Source: SKHV01 sp963678565 (GTDB lineage: Bacteria > Bacteroidota > Bacteroidia > Bacteroidales > Prolixibacteraceae). Taken from it: 64,000 bases of DNA. The notes beneath the pieces are model-generated. The model was not told the DNA's origin, did no database searches, and saw only the letters and a program-made list of their open reading frames with translations. This document shows positions 52,719 to 61,678 of the stretch, in pieces (position 1 is the stretch's first letter; each line of letters begins with the position of its first letter). The position numbers and the translations under genes are program-made. The stretch spans positions 1,302,001 through 1,366,000 of the forward strand of contig OY782875.1 of NCBI GenBank assembly GCA_963678565.1, given 5' to 3'.

Positions 52719-54881
52719 ATGAAATTAAAAAGTCTTTTGCCATTATTCTTAATAATGGTCTCCTTAAGCTTGTTCTCTCAAAACTATGTTTTAACAAATG
52801 AAGATATCGATATTGAAAATGGTATGATCGTTTTCTGTAATGAACTTTCTTCAGAGTATATTGAAATACCCAATGAAATTGATGGTCAAATAATAAAAGG
52901 AATAAGCGATCCTTTAGATGGAGAAGAAGGTGGTGTTTTTTCGAGCAAAAATATTAAAACCATAAAATTTCCGGAGTCGATCGAGTATATTGGGAGCTAC
53001 GCGTTTACATACAATGATATAGACTCAATTGATTTTAGCTTGTGCACCAACTTAGATTCAATTGGGCAAAATGCATTTGGTGAAAATCCAATAAAAAGTG
53101 TTGACTTTAGCAATTGTTTAAATCTTGTAAAGATTGGTGAATATGTATTTTGTGCAACGAACTTGGAACAATTTCAACTACCAGGAACTAATGGAGAACA
53201 GTGGCAGTCGCATTTTGAACCATATGTTGAACCAGATAAATACCAAGCCGGTGATTTGGTTTCAGGTTGTAGTGCTGACTACTATTTTAAAAGAGTTCGC
53301 TGTGATGATGGTGTTTGTATTTATACATTAACGGATAGTGATGTGATATTAAAAAGTAGTTGGATTTCTCAGGTTATAAGCTCGATAGATGGATTAAATA
53401 TGGAGATACCTGATACTTTACAAGGTGTTAGGATAACTACTATATATGGATATGCATCAAGAACTTATGGGGTTTTTTCGAGCAAAGGATTGATCGGAGT
53501 TAAATTACCGCAGTCATTGCAATCAATTCCAAATCATTGTTTTTATGATAATGAGATTGATTCCATTGATATAAGCAATTTGTATAGTCTGGTAAGTATT
53601 GGTGCTAATGCGTTTGCCGAAAATAATATGGAATATTTTACGCTACCTGATTCAACCAACTTTGACGGATTCGACGGCTGGAAGGATGAAAATGGTATTT
53701 TATATGAAAGTGGTGATACTGTTAGGGATTTAACACTAAAGTATGAGATATATAGGTCAAATGTAAATGTTACAATTAGAGTTCGTGGCGATTACGAAGA
53801 AACCAAGTTGATAATTAATGATACAACTATTATTTTTAAAGATTTTACTACTTTATACAATTTCCCGAATGGTGTATATCCTTATATGATTGAAACAGAT
53901 GGATACTTAACAATCATTGATACATTAATTGTTGCAGGAGAGAATGAATTCATATTTCAGACGCCTGAAAAGATACCTTATGAATTAATTAATTATGATG
54001 TTGAAGTTGAAGATGGTTTTATCACCTTATTTTATGGAGTTGACAATGAGTCCAGTATTATTATTCCCGATACTTTGCATGGTCAGAAAATCATTGGAAT
54101 CAGCGACCCGGGCTCTTGGGGCTATGGTATTTTTGCAAACAAAGATTTAAAGAAGGTTCAGTTTCCAAGCGATTTAAGATACATTGGTACAAAGGCATTT
54201 TATGACAATGATTTAGGTGAGATAGATTTAAGCAATTGCGCTGATTTAATTTCAATTGGAGAAAACGCATTCGCAAACAATATAATTAATAGTTTAATAC
54301 TTCCTACTCAATCTAACCTACCAGAATTCAGATACTGGATTGACAGTGGAGGCAATCAATATAATTTTAATGAAAGCTTTAATAATCTTACATCCAGTTT
54401 ACTTGCAGCATACCATCGAAGTACAATAACCGTTACGTTAGATAAAGCTGTTTCTTTGGCCATTTTAAAATTCATTGATCAGGAATTCTCAATTACACAA
54501 TCCATCGAGATTAAAAATTTGGATATTGGAGAATACCCTTTGCAATTACTGTCAGATGGATATGAACCTATTTATGATACTTTGATTGTTGATGGAACTG
54601 ATTTCGTTTATAACATTACGATGAAAACAACATCGAATGTCTTACAATCAGAGAAAATTGATTTTGTTTATCACAAAGAAGCTAAACTTATTGAACTTGT
54701 TAATAATGGGCGTATCAATAGTGTCGCTATTTATGATCTTTCAGGAAAGTTGATGTTAAATCGAAAGAATATTCATGAAGAAAGTATTGTTTTGCTTAAT
54801 ACTGAAAATTTAAGCAAAGGAACTTATAGCTTAATAATTTTTGGAAATAAGAAAAAGCAATTTAAATTGGTTATTGATTAA
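52719..54881 (+). CDS. Secreted leucine-rich repeat (BspA-like) protein with type IX sorting domain
   Basis: A 720-residue protein with an N-terminal signal peptide (residues 1-20, MKLKSLLPLFLIMVSLSLFS). Three LRR_5/BspA-type blocks (about residues 23-170, 200-330 and 420-545) have repeated turns like FPESIEYIGSYAF, SLCTNLDSIGQNAF and LPQSLQSIPNHCFY. Between and after them are two beta-rich linkers (about 340-415 and 550-635). The last 75 residues (IDFVYHKEAKLIELVNNG ... LSGKLML ... KGTYSLIIF) form a type A C-terminal sorting domain for the type IX secretion system. It should be a surface adhesin or binding protein. The three blocks are probably products of internal duplication. It is preceded by 151 bases without a gene. 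Confidence 0.82.
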   Translation: MKLKSLLPLFLIMVSLSLFSQNYVLTNEDIDIENGMIVFCNELSSEYIEIPNEIDGQIIKGISDPLDGEEGGVFSSKNIKTIKFPESIEYIGSYAFTYNDIDSIDFSLCTNLDSIGQNAFGENPIKSVDFSNCLNLVKIGEYVFCATNLEQFQLPGTNGEQWQSHFEPYVEPDKYQAGDLVSGCSADYYFKRVRCDDGVCIYTLTDSDVILKSSWISQVISSIDGLNMEIPDTLQGVRITTIYGYASRTYGVFSSKGLIGVKLPQSLQSIPNHCFYDNEIDSIDISNLYSLVSIGANAFAENNMEYFTLPDSTNFDGFDGWKDENGILYESGDTVRDLTLKYEIYRSNVNVTIRVRGDYEETKLIINDTTIIFKDFTTLYNFPNGVYPYMIETDGYLTIIDTLIVAGENEFIFQTPEKIPYELINYDVEVEDGFITLFYGVDNESSIIIPDTLHGQKIIGISDPGSWGYGIFANKDLKKVQFPSDLRYIGTKAFYDNDLGEIDLSNCADLISIGENAFANNIINSLILPTQSNLPEFRYWIDSGGNQYNFNESFNNLTSSLLAAYHRSTITVTLDKAVSLAILKFIDQEFSITQSIEIKNLDIGEYPLQLLSDGYEPIYDTLIVDGTDFVYNITMKTTSNVLQSEKIDFVYHKEAKLIELVNNGRINSVAIYDLSGKLMLNRKNIHEESIVLLNTENLSKGTYSLIIFGNKKKQFKLVID

Positions 54882-54924
54882 TAATAATGAGGGGGTCCGA
54901 AAAGCAATAGAACAGCTCCTTGTC

Positions 54925-54993
54925 GTCATTTTGAACTTGTTTCAAGATCTTATTTTCAGTTAGTTCAAGATCCAGAAACAAGTTCGAGATGAC
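54925..54993. repeat. Imperfect inverted repeat, possible dispersed intergenic element
   Basis: The left arm at 54925-54943 (GTCATTTTGAACTTGTTTC) and right arm at 54975-54993 are complementary in 17 of 19 positions; the pairing extends inward through GATCTT and AAGATC with small mismatches, so a hairpin of about 27 bp with a short loop is possible. It lies between the secreted LRR gene and metH, which are convergent. No T-run follows. Confidence 0.6.
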
Positions 54994-55040
54994 AAAAGAG
55001 TTACTTTCAAGACACCTTCTTTTTGTTTATTTGTAGAAGT

Positions 55041-58000
55041 CTATTTATAATTTAAATCAGCGTTTAAAAAGCGTTCCATTTCTTCAATGGTTTCTCCTTT
55101 GCGTTGGGCATAGTCTTCAATCTGATCGCGCCCCAGTTTTTCTACTCCAAAATAGAAGGAGTCGGGGTGTGCAAAATATTGTCCACTTACCGATGCTGTT
55201 GGGTACATGGCATAGTTTTCGGTTAATGAAATGCCCGTTCTGTCTGTTGCTTCTAGCAATCTGAACAATTCTTTCTTTTCAGAATGCTCAGGACATGCAG
55301 GATAACCCAAGGCCGGGCGAATACCAGTGTATTTTAATTTCCAGATTTCCTCTTTGCTCAACATTTCGTCGGGTGCATACCCCCAAATTTCTTTGCGAAC
55401 TTTTATATGCATCACCTCGGCAAACGATTCAGCCAAACGGTCGCTTAAGGTTTGTAAGAGAATCGATCTGTAATCATCGCCGTTTTCTTTTGCTTCTTCC
55501 ACCCATTTGTTCATGCCAATACCTGCAGTTACTGCAAAGCCACCCATGTAGTCGATTCTACCACTATCTTTTGGCGCAATGTAATCGCTTAAACAGTAAT
55601 TCGGCTGACCCGGTTTATTTTTAACTTGTTGGCGTAAGTGATGGAAATTTCCAATTACCTCAGAGCGATCTTCATCGGCATAAATTTCAATATCGTCGCC
55701 TACCGAGTTGGCCGGCCAAAATCCAACAACTCCGTTTGCTTTGAAAAGGTTTCTTTCAACAATTTCATCTAACAAAGTATTGGCATCGGCAAATAATTTA
55801 CGCGCTTCTTCCCCTTTATCTTTATCGGTTAAAATTTTAGGGAAGGTTCCCTTCATTTCCCAAGCCATGAAGAAGAAAGTCCAGTCGATGTATTCACGTA
55901 TTTCATCTAAAGGAAAACCGCTGTAAGTTTTTAACCCCATTGTTTTGGGCTTGTGGATTGGAACTTCGTCCCAATTACATTTGTATTTATTCTCGCGAGC
56001 GGCTTCAATCGAAATATAATCTTTCTTTTTGCGCCCGGCATTTATCTCTCTTAAACGCTTGTACTCAGCTTTTAAATTGGTGAAGAATTCTTCATTTTTA
56101 TTGCTCAGTTTTGTGGCAACTGAAGCACTTAATGAAGCATCTTTCACATGCACCATCGGAAAGTCATATTCAGGCGCAATCTTCACTGCGGTATGTAATT
56201 TCGAAGTGGTAGCACCACCCACCATAACAGGTAGTTCTAATCCACGTTCTTGCATCACTTTTGCAAAGTTTACCATCTCTTCAAGCGATGGAGTAATTAA
56301 TCCTGAAAGGCCAATAACATCCACATCTTCTTTGATGGCTGTTTCTATAATTTTTTCGGTTGGAACCATAACGCCCATATCCATAACTTCGAAATTGTTA
56401 CAGGCTAGTACCACCCCAACAATGTTTTTTCCAATGTCGTGAACATCCCCTTTTACAGTGGCCATCAATACCTTTTTAAGCTTGGTAGGAGCAGCATTCT
56501 TATCTTTTTCAGCCTCAATATAAGGTAACAAAAACGCAACAGCCTTTTTCATTACCCTTGCCGACTTAATTACCTGCGGTAAAAACATTTTACCTTCACC
56601 AAACAAGTCTCCAACGATGTTCATTCCATCCATTAAAGGACCTTCGATGATGGTTAGTTTTGGAGAAAAATCAGGAAGAATTTCTTCCAAGTCACTTTCA
56701 ATAAACTCCGTGATTCCTTTTACAAGCGCATGTTCAATTCGTTTTAAAACAGGTTGTTCACGCCATTTATCTTTTTTCTTTTCAACCGAACCTTGATCTT
56801 TTACTTGTTCGGCGTAATCCACCAATCGTTCGGTGGCATCCTCTCTGCGGTTTAAGATTACATCTTCTGCTAATTCCAATAAATCTTTCGGAATTTCATC
56901 GTAAATCTGCAACATTCCCGGGTTTACAATTCCCATATCTAAACCTGCTTTAATGGCATGATATAAAAATACCGAATGCATGGCTTCGCGCACTACTTTG
57001 TTTCCGCGGAAGGAAAAGGACACATTGCTGATTCCTCCACTCACTTTGGCATAAGGTAGGTTTTCTTTGATCCAACGCGTAGCAATAATAAAATCGTTTG
57101 CGTAATTCCGATGTTCATCAATTCCGGTTGCAACAGTTAAAATGTTGGGATCAAAAATGATATCTTCTGGTGGAAAACCAACCTCTTTGGTTAAAATATT
57201 GTAGGCGCGGGTACAAATCTCAACACGTCGGTCGTAGTTGTCGGCCTGACCTTTTTCATCAAAGGCCATTACCACCACGGCTGCACCATAATGTAAAATT
57301 TTATGCGCTTGTGCTTTAAAAACTTCTTCTCCTTCTTTCAAGCTGATTGAGTTTACAATTGATTTCCCTTGCAAACATTGAAGACCAGCTTCAATTACTT
57401 CGAACTTAGAGGAATCGATCATGATAGGTAAGCGCGAAATATCGGGCTCCGACATGATTAGATTCAGGAAGGTAACCATCTCTTTTTTCGCATCGAGCAT
57501 GGCATCGTCCATATTTACATCAATTACTTGTGCTCCACCTTCAACTTGGTGGGCAGCAATTGAAAGTGCTTCTTCGTATTTTTCTTCGCGAATTAAGCGC
57601 GCAAATTTTCGTGAACCCGCTACATTACATCTTTCACCAATATTTACAAAGTTGGTTTCTTTGGTAAAACGCAATGGTTCTAATCCGCTTAAATGTGTTT
57701 CGTGTTGTGGCTTATTTAATTTATGTGGTTTTGCTTGCGCAGCCAATCTTGCGAATTCTCGCACGTGATCGGGGGTAGTTCCACAGCAACCACCAATAAT
57801 ATTCAAAGTGCTTTTGTTTAGAAAATCGGCAACCTGTACCCCCATAATTTCTGGGGTTTCATCGTATTCTCCAAATTGATTGGGTAAACCTGCATTAGGA
57901 TGCGCGCTAATAAAATAAGACGATTTTTCTGCCAATCGCTCTACGTGTGGTTGCATATCTTTTGCGCCAAGTGAGCAGTTAAGTCCTATGGATAATGGCT

Positions 58001-58706
58001 GTACATGTTCTAAAGAAGTCAAAAAGGCTTCAACTGTTTGACCCGATAAAGTTCTTCCACTGGCATCAACAATAGTTCCTGAAATCATCACCGGAACTTT
58101 AATGCCGCGTGCTTCGCAAACTTCTTCGATTGCCATTAAACCGGCTTTTCCATTTAAAGTATCGAAAATAGTTTCAACCATTAATAGGTCAGAACCTCCA
58201 TCAAGCAATCCTTCGATTTGAATTTTGTAAGCTTCTTTTAATTCATTAAATGAAATTGCACGGTAACCCGGATCGTTTACATCGGGACTCATTGAACAGG
58301 TTTTATTGGTTGGACCAATGGAGCCTGCTACGAAACGAGGTTTGTCTTCAGTTGAATACTTTTCACATACTTCAACCGCTAATTTAGCGGCCGCAACATT
58401 AATTTCATAAGCTTTATCTTCCAGTCCATAATCAGTTAACGAAATGCTGGTTGAATTAAAGGTGTTGGTTTCGATAATGTCAGCACCTGCTTTTAAATAT
58501 TCTTCGTGTATTGCTTTGATCACATCGGGGCGAGTAATCGAAAGTAAATCGTTGTTTCCTTTTTGATCTTTCTCTACATTTTTAAATGCTTCTCCACGAT
58601 AATCTTGTTCTGTTAGTTTATAGGTTTGGATCATCGAACCCATGGCGCCGTCAAGCACCAGAACTCTTTTTTCCAATTCTAGTTGAATGTTCTTTTTCCC
58701 TGCCAT
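55041..58706 (-). CDS. metH: Cobalamin-dependent methionine synthase
   Basis: A complete 1221-residue four-module MetH. The homocysteine module has zinc ligands Cys244 and Cys307-Cys308 (GLNCSLGA, GGCCGTTPDH); the folate module is around 345-640 (NIGERCNVAGSRKF); the cobalamin module has His756 in VKGDVHDIGKN, the ligand under cobalt, and GLSGLITPS; the reactivation module (about 890-1221) ends with RPALGYPACPEHSEK. It moves the methyl group from methyl-tetrahydrofolate, made by MetF, to homocysteine, made by the neighbouring DUF39 operon. The length and the activation domain are normal. A terminator-like hairpin stands in its leader. Confidence 0.97.
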   Translation of the reverse strand: MAGKKNIQLELEKRVLVLDGAMGSMIQTYKLTEQDYRGEAFKNVEKDQKGNNDLLSITRPDVIKAIHEEYLKAGADIIETNTFNSTSISLTDYGLEDKAYEINVAAAKLAVEVCEKYSTEDKPRFVAGSIGPTNKTCSMSPDVNDPGYRAISFNELKEAYKIQIEGLLDGGSDLLMVETIFDTLNGKAGLMAIEEVCEARGIKVPVMISGTIVDASGRTLSGQTVEAFLTSLEHVQPLSIGLNCSLGAKDMQPHVERLAEKSSYFISAHPNAGLPNQFGEYDETPEIMGVQVADFLNKSTLNIIGGCCGTTPDHVREFARLAAQAKPHKLNKPQHETHLSGLEPLRFTKETNFVNIGERCNVAGSRKFARLIREEKYEEALSIAAHQVEGGAQVIDVNMDDAMLDAKKEMVTFLNLIMSEPDISRLPIMIDSSKFEVIEAGLQCLQGKSIVNSISLKEGEEVFKAQAHKILHYGAAVVVMAFDEKGQADNYDRRVEICTRAYNILTKEVGFPPEDIIFDPNILTVATGIDEHRNYANDFIIATRWIKENLPYAKVSGGISNVSFSFRGNKVVREAMHSVFLYHAIKAGLDMGIVNPGMLQIYDEIPKDLLELAEDVILNRREDATERLVDYAEQVKDQGSVEKKKDKWREQPVLKRIEHALVKGITEFIESDLEEILPDFSPKLTIIEGPLMDGMNIVGDLFGEGKMFLPQVIKSARVMKKAVAFLLPYIEAEKDKNAAPTKLKKVLMATVKGDVHDIGKNIVGVVLACNNFEVMDMGVMVPTEKIIETAIKEDVDVIGLSGLITPSLEEMVNFAKVMQERGLELPVMVGGATTSKLHTAVKIAPEYDFPMVHVKDASLSASVATKLSNKNEEFFTNLKAEYKRLREINAGRKKKDYISIEAARENKYKCNWDEVPIHKPKTMGLKTYSGFPLDEIREYIDWTFFFMAWEMKGTFPKILTDKDKGEEARKLFADANTLLDEIVERNLFKANGVVGFWPANSVGDDIEIYADEDRSEVIGNFHHLRQQVKNKPGQPNYCLSDYIAPKDSGRIDYMGGFAVTAGIGMNKWVEEAKENGDDYRSILLQTLSDRLAESFAEVMHIKVRKEIWGYAPDEMLSKEEIWKLKYTGIRPALGYPACPEHSEKKELFRLLEATDRTGISLTENYAMYPTASVSGQYFAHPDSFYFGVEKLGRDQIEDYAQRKGETIEEMERFLNADLNYK

Positions 58707-58742
58707 AATTATAGTTGCCGATTAAAGTTAGGCCATTAAAAA

Positions 58743-58762
58743 GCACAAGTAGAATCTTGTGC
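58743..58762 (-). terminator. Terminator-like hairpin in the metH leader
   Basis: On the minus strand GCACAAG and CTTGTGC form a perfect 7-bp stem with a 6-base loop, followed at once by a T5 run. It lies 36 bases before the metH start and just downstream of a possible -7 box TATATTTG (complement at 58787-58794). It might end an upstream transcript or attenuate metH. Confidence 0.45.
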
Positions 58763-58929
58763 CACTTGTTTTACGCTTCTAAATTGCAAATATAATACAG
58801 TTCAGGTAATTAAAAGTTCAATTAAAAAAATGTCAGATTCTATTGTAAAATGATAATAGATAATTGACAATGAAATCTGTGGCAATTGTTGAAGTGATTC
58901 TTAGAGAATGAAATTGGATTTGGCGCGAT

Positions 58930-59715
58930 TTATTTTAAAACTTTTAATTCATGTTTTCCTTTGATCCCTATTTTTTCATCGCAGATAATTAAAATGGTTT
59001 GGATTAAAGGTTCGGAGTCGACGAACCGCAAGGCTGTTTGAATATCATCGGCAGTTCTAACTTCGTTGGCAATGGCAGTTGCATAGGCATCGGCCACTAA
59101 TGTGTCTTCGCTTACAACCATAACAGCATCCGCTTTTCCAAATGAAAAAGAATTGCCAAAGGTTCCCGCAGAAGTACATATCCCCAATTTTTCAGAGGCT
59201 TCTTTAATGTTTATTCCTACTTTTTCTGAGAGAGAAGAACTCCCTGCAAACACCGAAATGAATAATTCTTTTTTTGTTGAAATGAAGATGTCGCCACCAT
59301 TTTCAACTACAATTTCTTTAACCTTAAATTTCTTTAGAATCGCTTTTCCTAAAAATTGGGAGAAGGCTCCCGCTACTGCAGCCATTGGACCCGTTTGCGC
59401 TTTCATGGATGCATTGGCCATGGCTTTGGCTATAATTGGTGCACTGGATAGCGCTTTTACCGGAGTGAATGATTTTTCGAATTCGGTGTGTACATCAAGG
59501 TATTTTTCAAGCTCAAATCGATATTTTTCAAGTTTCTTTATTGCATACTTTTCAATATTCGGATGGAAACTTTCCTTATCAACCCCAATCCATAAATCTG
59601 AGTCCTTTTTTTGAATTACAAATGATTCGAATCGATCAATTCCCATGTGATTGCGGTATTGTCGGGCATTGAATTTATCTTCTCTATCTAAATCTTGTGA
59701 ATCAGTTTCCCTCAT
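58930..59715 (-). CDS. UPF0280 family protein (COG2122), homocysteine-operon partner
   Basis: A protein of about 261 residues (266 from an alternative ATG 15 bases upstream, which would overlap the preceding gene more). It starts RETDSQDLDREDKFNARQYRNHM and has the ApbE-like core VKALSSAPIIAKAMANASMKAQTGPMAAVAGAFSQFLGKAIL and VVENGGDIFIS of UPF0280/COG2122. In methanogens a protein of this family, MA1715, is linked to sulfide assimilation at low sulfide. Its gene overlaps the NIL/4Fe-4S gene, so it is the third gene of the operon and translationally coupled. The chemistry is not known. Confidence 0.85.
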   Translation of the reverse strand: MRETDSQDLDREDKFNARQYRNHMGIDRFESFVIQKKDSDLWIGVDKESFHPNIEKYAIKKLEKYRFELEKYLDVHTEFEKSFTPVKALSSAPIIAKAMANASMKAQTGPMAAVAGAFSQFLGKAILKKFKVKEIVVENGGDIFISTKKELFISVFAGSSSLSEKVGINIKEASEKLGICTSAGTFGNSFSFGKADAVMVVSEDTLVADAYATAIANEVRTADDIQTALRFVDSEPLIQTILIICDEKIGIKGKHELKVLK

Positions 59716-60127
59716 GAAAATTAATCTCAAACAAATTCAGCGGACATGCTTTGGTGCATAACTCGCATAGAATACACTGTTTTTTATCGAACTCCAATTC
59801 CCAAGTTTTTGGATTCATCGACAAAGCACCTGCAAAGCAAACCGCTGTACAATTGCCACAATTTACACATTTATCTTTATTTAGCGTTAGTTTTCTATCG
59901 AGTGGCGAGCACTCTACATTATTTTTTTCGAGATAATGAATGCCTTTTGTAATGTTTTTTGCAGTTCCTTCCAGCTCTAAAAGTAGGTTTCCTTTTTTTC
60001 CGGGAATTACTTCAGCCTTTAAAATATTAATGCTGATATCATATTCTTTAACCAAAACATTGCTTAATGGTTTGTCTCCGCTTTGAGCCGGAAACTTCAA
60101 TACATATCTACTTTTGACTGTTTTCAT
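59702..60127 (-). CDS. NIL-domain protein with two 4Fe-4S clusters, homocysteine-synthase partner
   Basis: A 141-residue protein. Residues 1-75 form an NIL-type domain (YVLKFPAQSGDKPLSNVLVKEYDISINILKAE). Residues 80-130 hold two complete ferredoxin motifs, Cys87-90-93-97 and Cys118-121-124-128, which predict two 4Fe-4S clusters. The same architecture is seen in Methanosarcina MA1822, which works with the DUF39 protein MA1821 to make homocysteine from aspartate semialdehyde and sulfide; it is thought to supply electrons to resolve a sulfur intermediate. Its start overlaps the DUF39 gene by 20 bases and its end overlaps the UPF0280 gene, so all three are coupled. Confidence 0.9.
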   Translation of the reverse strand: MKTVKSRYVLKFPAQSGDKPLSNVLVKEYDISINILKAEVIPGKKGNLLLELEGTAKNITKGIHYLEKNNVECSPLDRKLTLNKDKCVNCGNCTAVCFAGALSMNPKTWELEFDKKQCILCELCTKACPLNLFEINFHEGN

Positions 60128-61277
60128 CTTTTACTTCATTTAAACTGTTTAGGCTGGTGTTTTCAGGAAATATTTGTATCGGTTCTTGCACTAAAAACTG
60201 ACCGTTTTGAATTTGCTCTTTAAGGATCATTGCAATAGTTCTGGCTTTAGCCAAGCTTGCAACAGGAGCGGTTTTGATTTTTTGACCATCCAATTCAATT
60301 TCTCCTGATCTTAATGCTTCGTAAGTTGTTTCCCCCAATTTTGGAGTTCCAACGGTTCCATAATCTAAGATCGAAGTTGTAATCTGACTATTGTTGATCG
60401 ATACACGTTTGGCCATCTCAACATTTAATACAGGAATTGGAATGCCTATTCCGACAAACATACTTACACCATATTTTTCGTATGAAGCTGCTTGTAGAAA
60501 CTCCGATGACATTTTTTTTAAGTCGCCAATAACAGCCAGGGTTGCTGCATTGGTTACCGGAACTCCATGCTCATCTTTTGGGCGTGTGGTGTGGAATTGA
60601 GTTCCCGGCCAAGCTACATATCCAGTGGTGCCACCAATAAATATTCGAGTACCAATTCCAATGGTTTTAAATTCCGGATCGTTTAACAACGGACTCAATT
60701 CTCCGGCAGTTGAATAGTTGGCATTTTTTAGATTGGGAAGCAAGGTTCCCATGTAAGTATATTTGGTTTTTCCTGTTGTATTTACTGCAACATTATAATT
60801 TTGATAGGCATTGCGAGGATTGAAAAGAAACATTTCATTCACCGATTCTTTGTTGATGATTGTTTTAATGTGCTTGCTTGGATAACAATCGGTGCCTTTT
60901 GCCCAAGCTTCTAAAACCACATCTTTACCTTCAATTAAATCTTGAATTACATGCGCACCACCATAATTTGGATTGTCGGGATTTTCAGCAGTGGCTCCAA
61001 TATAGGTATCTACAGCTGCTAAACCTTCATAAGCAGGAACTCCATTTAAGCGAATTTTCTCCATTCGAATTGGAGGATCGGCATGACCAAAATTGATAAA
61101 AGCACCACTTGAACACATGGCTCCAAAAGTAGCGGTTGTTACTACGTCTACTTTTTCAACAATTTCCTCGGGTGTTGAGGTTTTTGCCATTTCTGCTACT
61201 TCTTCGGCAGTGAGCACCACTGCTTTTCCTTGCGCAATTCGTTGGTTAATTTCCTGGTATGATTTGTTGGTTGCCAT
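60108..61277 (-). CDS. DUF39 homocysteine synthase (direct sulfide route)
   Basis: A 389-residue protein of the DUF39 family, the bacterial counterpart of methanogen MA1821. It begins with a helical part, then TTATFGAMCSSGAFINFGHADPP and EAWAKGTDCYPS. The protein contains exactly two cysteines, Cys55 and Cys131, both in the most conserved segments, which agrees with a persulfide mechanism. The reaction inferred from the archaeal family is aspartate semialdehyde plus sulfide to homocysteine, bypassing O-acyl homoserine. No metX/metY or metB/metC was recognised in the window. A SAM-family riboswitch precedes it, which ties it to methionine metabolism. The family assignment is firm; the activity in this organism is inferred. 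Confidence 0.9.
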   Translation of the reverse strand: MATNKSYQEINQRIAQGKAVVLTAEEVAEMAKTSTPEEIVEKVDVVTTATFGAMCSSGAFINFGHADPPIRMEKIRLNGVPAYEGLAAVDTYIGATAENPDNPNYGGAHVIQDLIEGKDVVLEAWAKGTDCYPSKHIKTIINKESVNEMFLFNPRNAYQNYNVAVNTTGKTKYTYMGTLLPNLKNANYSTAGELSPLLNDPEFKTIGIGTRIFIGGTTGYVAWPGTQFHTTRPKDEHGVPVTNAATLAVIGDLKKMSSEFLQAASYEKYGVSMFVGIGIPIPVLNVEMAKRVSINNSQITTSILDYGTVGTPKLGETTYEALRSGEIELDGQKIKTAPVASLAKARTIAMILKEQIQNGQFLVQEPIQIFPENTSLNSLNEVKDENSQK

Positions 61278-61361
61278 TGGTTTCGTTTTAGCATAGCAAT
61301 AGCCACTCTTGCAAAAAAGAAGAACTATTGAAATAAGAATATATTATTAGTTGGTATTCAT
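61278..61361 (-). promoter_or_regulatory. Leader between riboswitch and DUF39 start, expression platform unclear
   Basis: These bases join the riboswitch aptamer to the DUF39 start codon. I see a T-rich run (CTTCTTTTTTG on the minus strand) but no GC-rich hairpin in front of it. A weak CAATAG/CTATTG pairing spans it. Control could therefore be at translation, but the sequence does not decide this. Confidence 0.35.
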
Positions 61362-61490
61362 TTAATTATCATTCCGTTTATCCGGTCGGGTTTTGGCACC
61401 TTTTCATAAGTTTCGTTTTTTAATCCTTTCAAATTGAGAGGTTGCCAGCGATTCTAAGAGCCCGTTCTCTCCTCGCTTCTTCATAATTAA
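61362..61490 (-). ncRNA. SAM-family riboswitch (S-box clan) of the homocysteine operon
   Basis: Read on the minus strand. A perfect 8-bp closing helix is made by TTAATTAT (complement at 61483-61490) and ATAATTAA (complement at 61362-61369). P2 (61448-61476) pairs GCGA with TCGC and AGAG with CTCT around the loop AACGGG; its CGGG can pair with CCCG at 61387-61390 to form the pseudoknot. The conserved GGCAACC (61440-61446) and GGTGCCAA (61393-61400) are the most characteristic SAM-I and SAM-I/IV signatures. The element follows a good promoter and precedes the DUF39 gene. I place it in the SAM clan; whether it is the SAM-I or the SAM-I/IV variant needs a covariance search. Confidence 0.78.
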
Positions 61491-61518
61491 GTACATCGAA
61501 AAGTGTAAATAATTGATT

Positions 61519-61550
61519 CAAATGTAAGGTCTTCCTTTATTATTTTCAAA
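61519..61550 (-). promoter_or_regulatory. Promoter of the riboswitch-DUF39 operon
   Basis: On the minus strand TTTG (complement 61547-61550) and TACATTTG (complement 61519-61526) are exactly 20 bases apart and match the Bacteroidota -33 TTTG and -7 TAnnTTTG elements perfectly. Transcription should start about 7 bases after the -7 box, just ahead of the riboswitch. Confidence 0.75.
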
Positions 61551-61650
61551 TTAATTCGATTTAAAGTAAAGCCATTGTTTAAGAAACACCTTTCATAAAA
61601 GGCTTCGCTAGGTTTTATGAGATTTATCAGTAAGCTCACAAAGAATTTAT

Positions 61651-61658
61651 TAAATTTG
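61651..61658 (+). promoter_or_regulatory. Possible -7 box of cysS
   Basis: TAAATTTG fits the Bacteroidota -7 element TAnnTTTG and lies 20 bases before the cysS ATG. No clear -33 TTTG is found at the usual distance, so this is tentative. Confidence 0.4.
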
Positions 61659-61678
61659 CGCTTCAATAAAATGAAGCA

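Noticed and set aside
58707..58929. Cobalamin riboswitch upstream of metH
   Set aside because: There is no B12-box-like GCCACTG word and the possible leader is much too short.
59102..59614. Plus-strand frame of 170 codons opposite UPF0280
   Set aside because: It is antisense to a gene with clear UPF0280 motifs inside a coupled operon; its translation has no recognisable motif.
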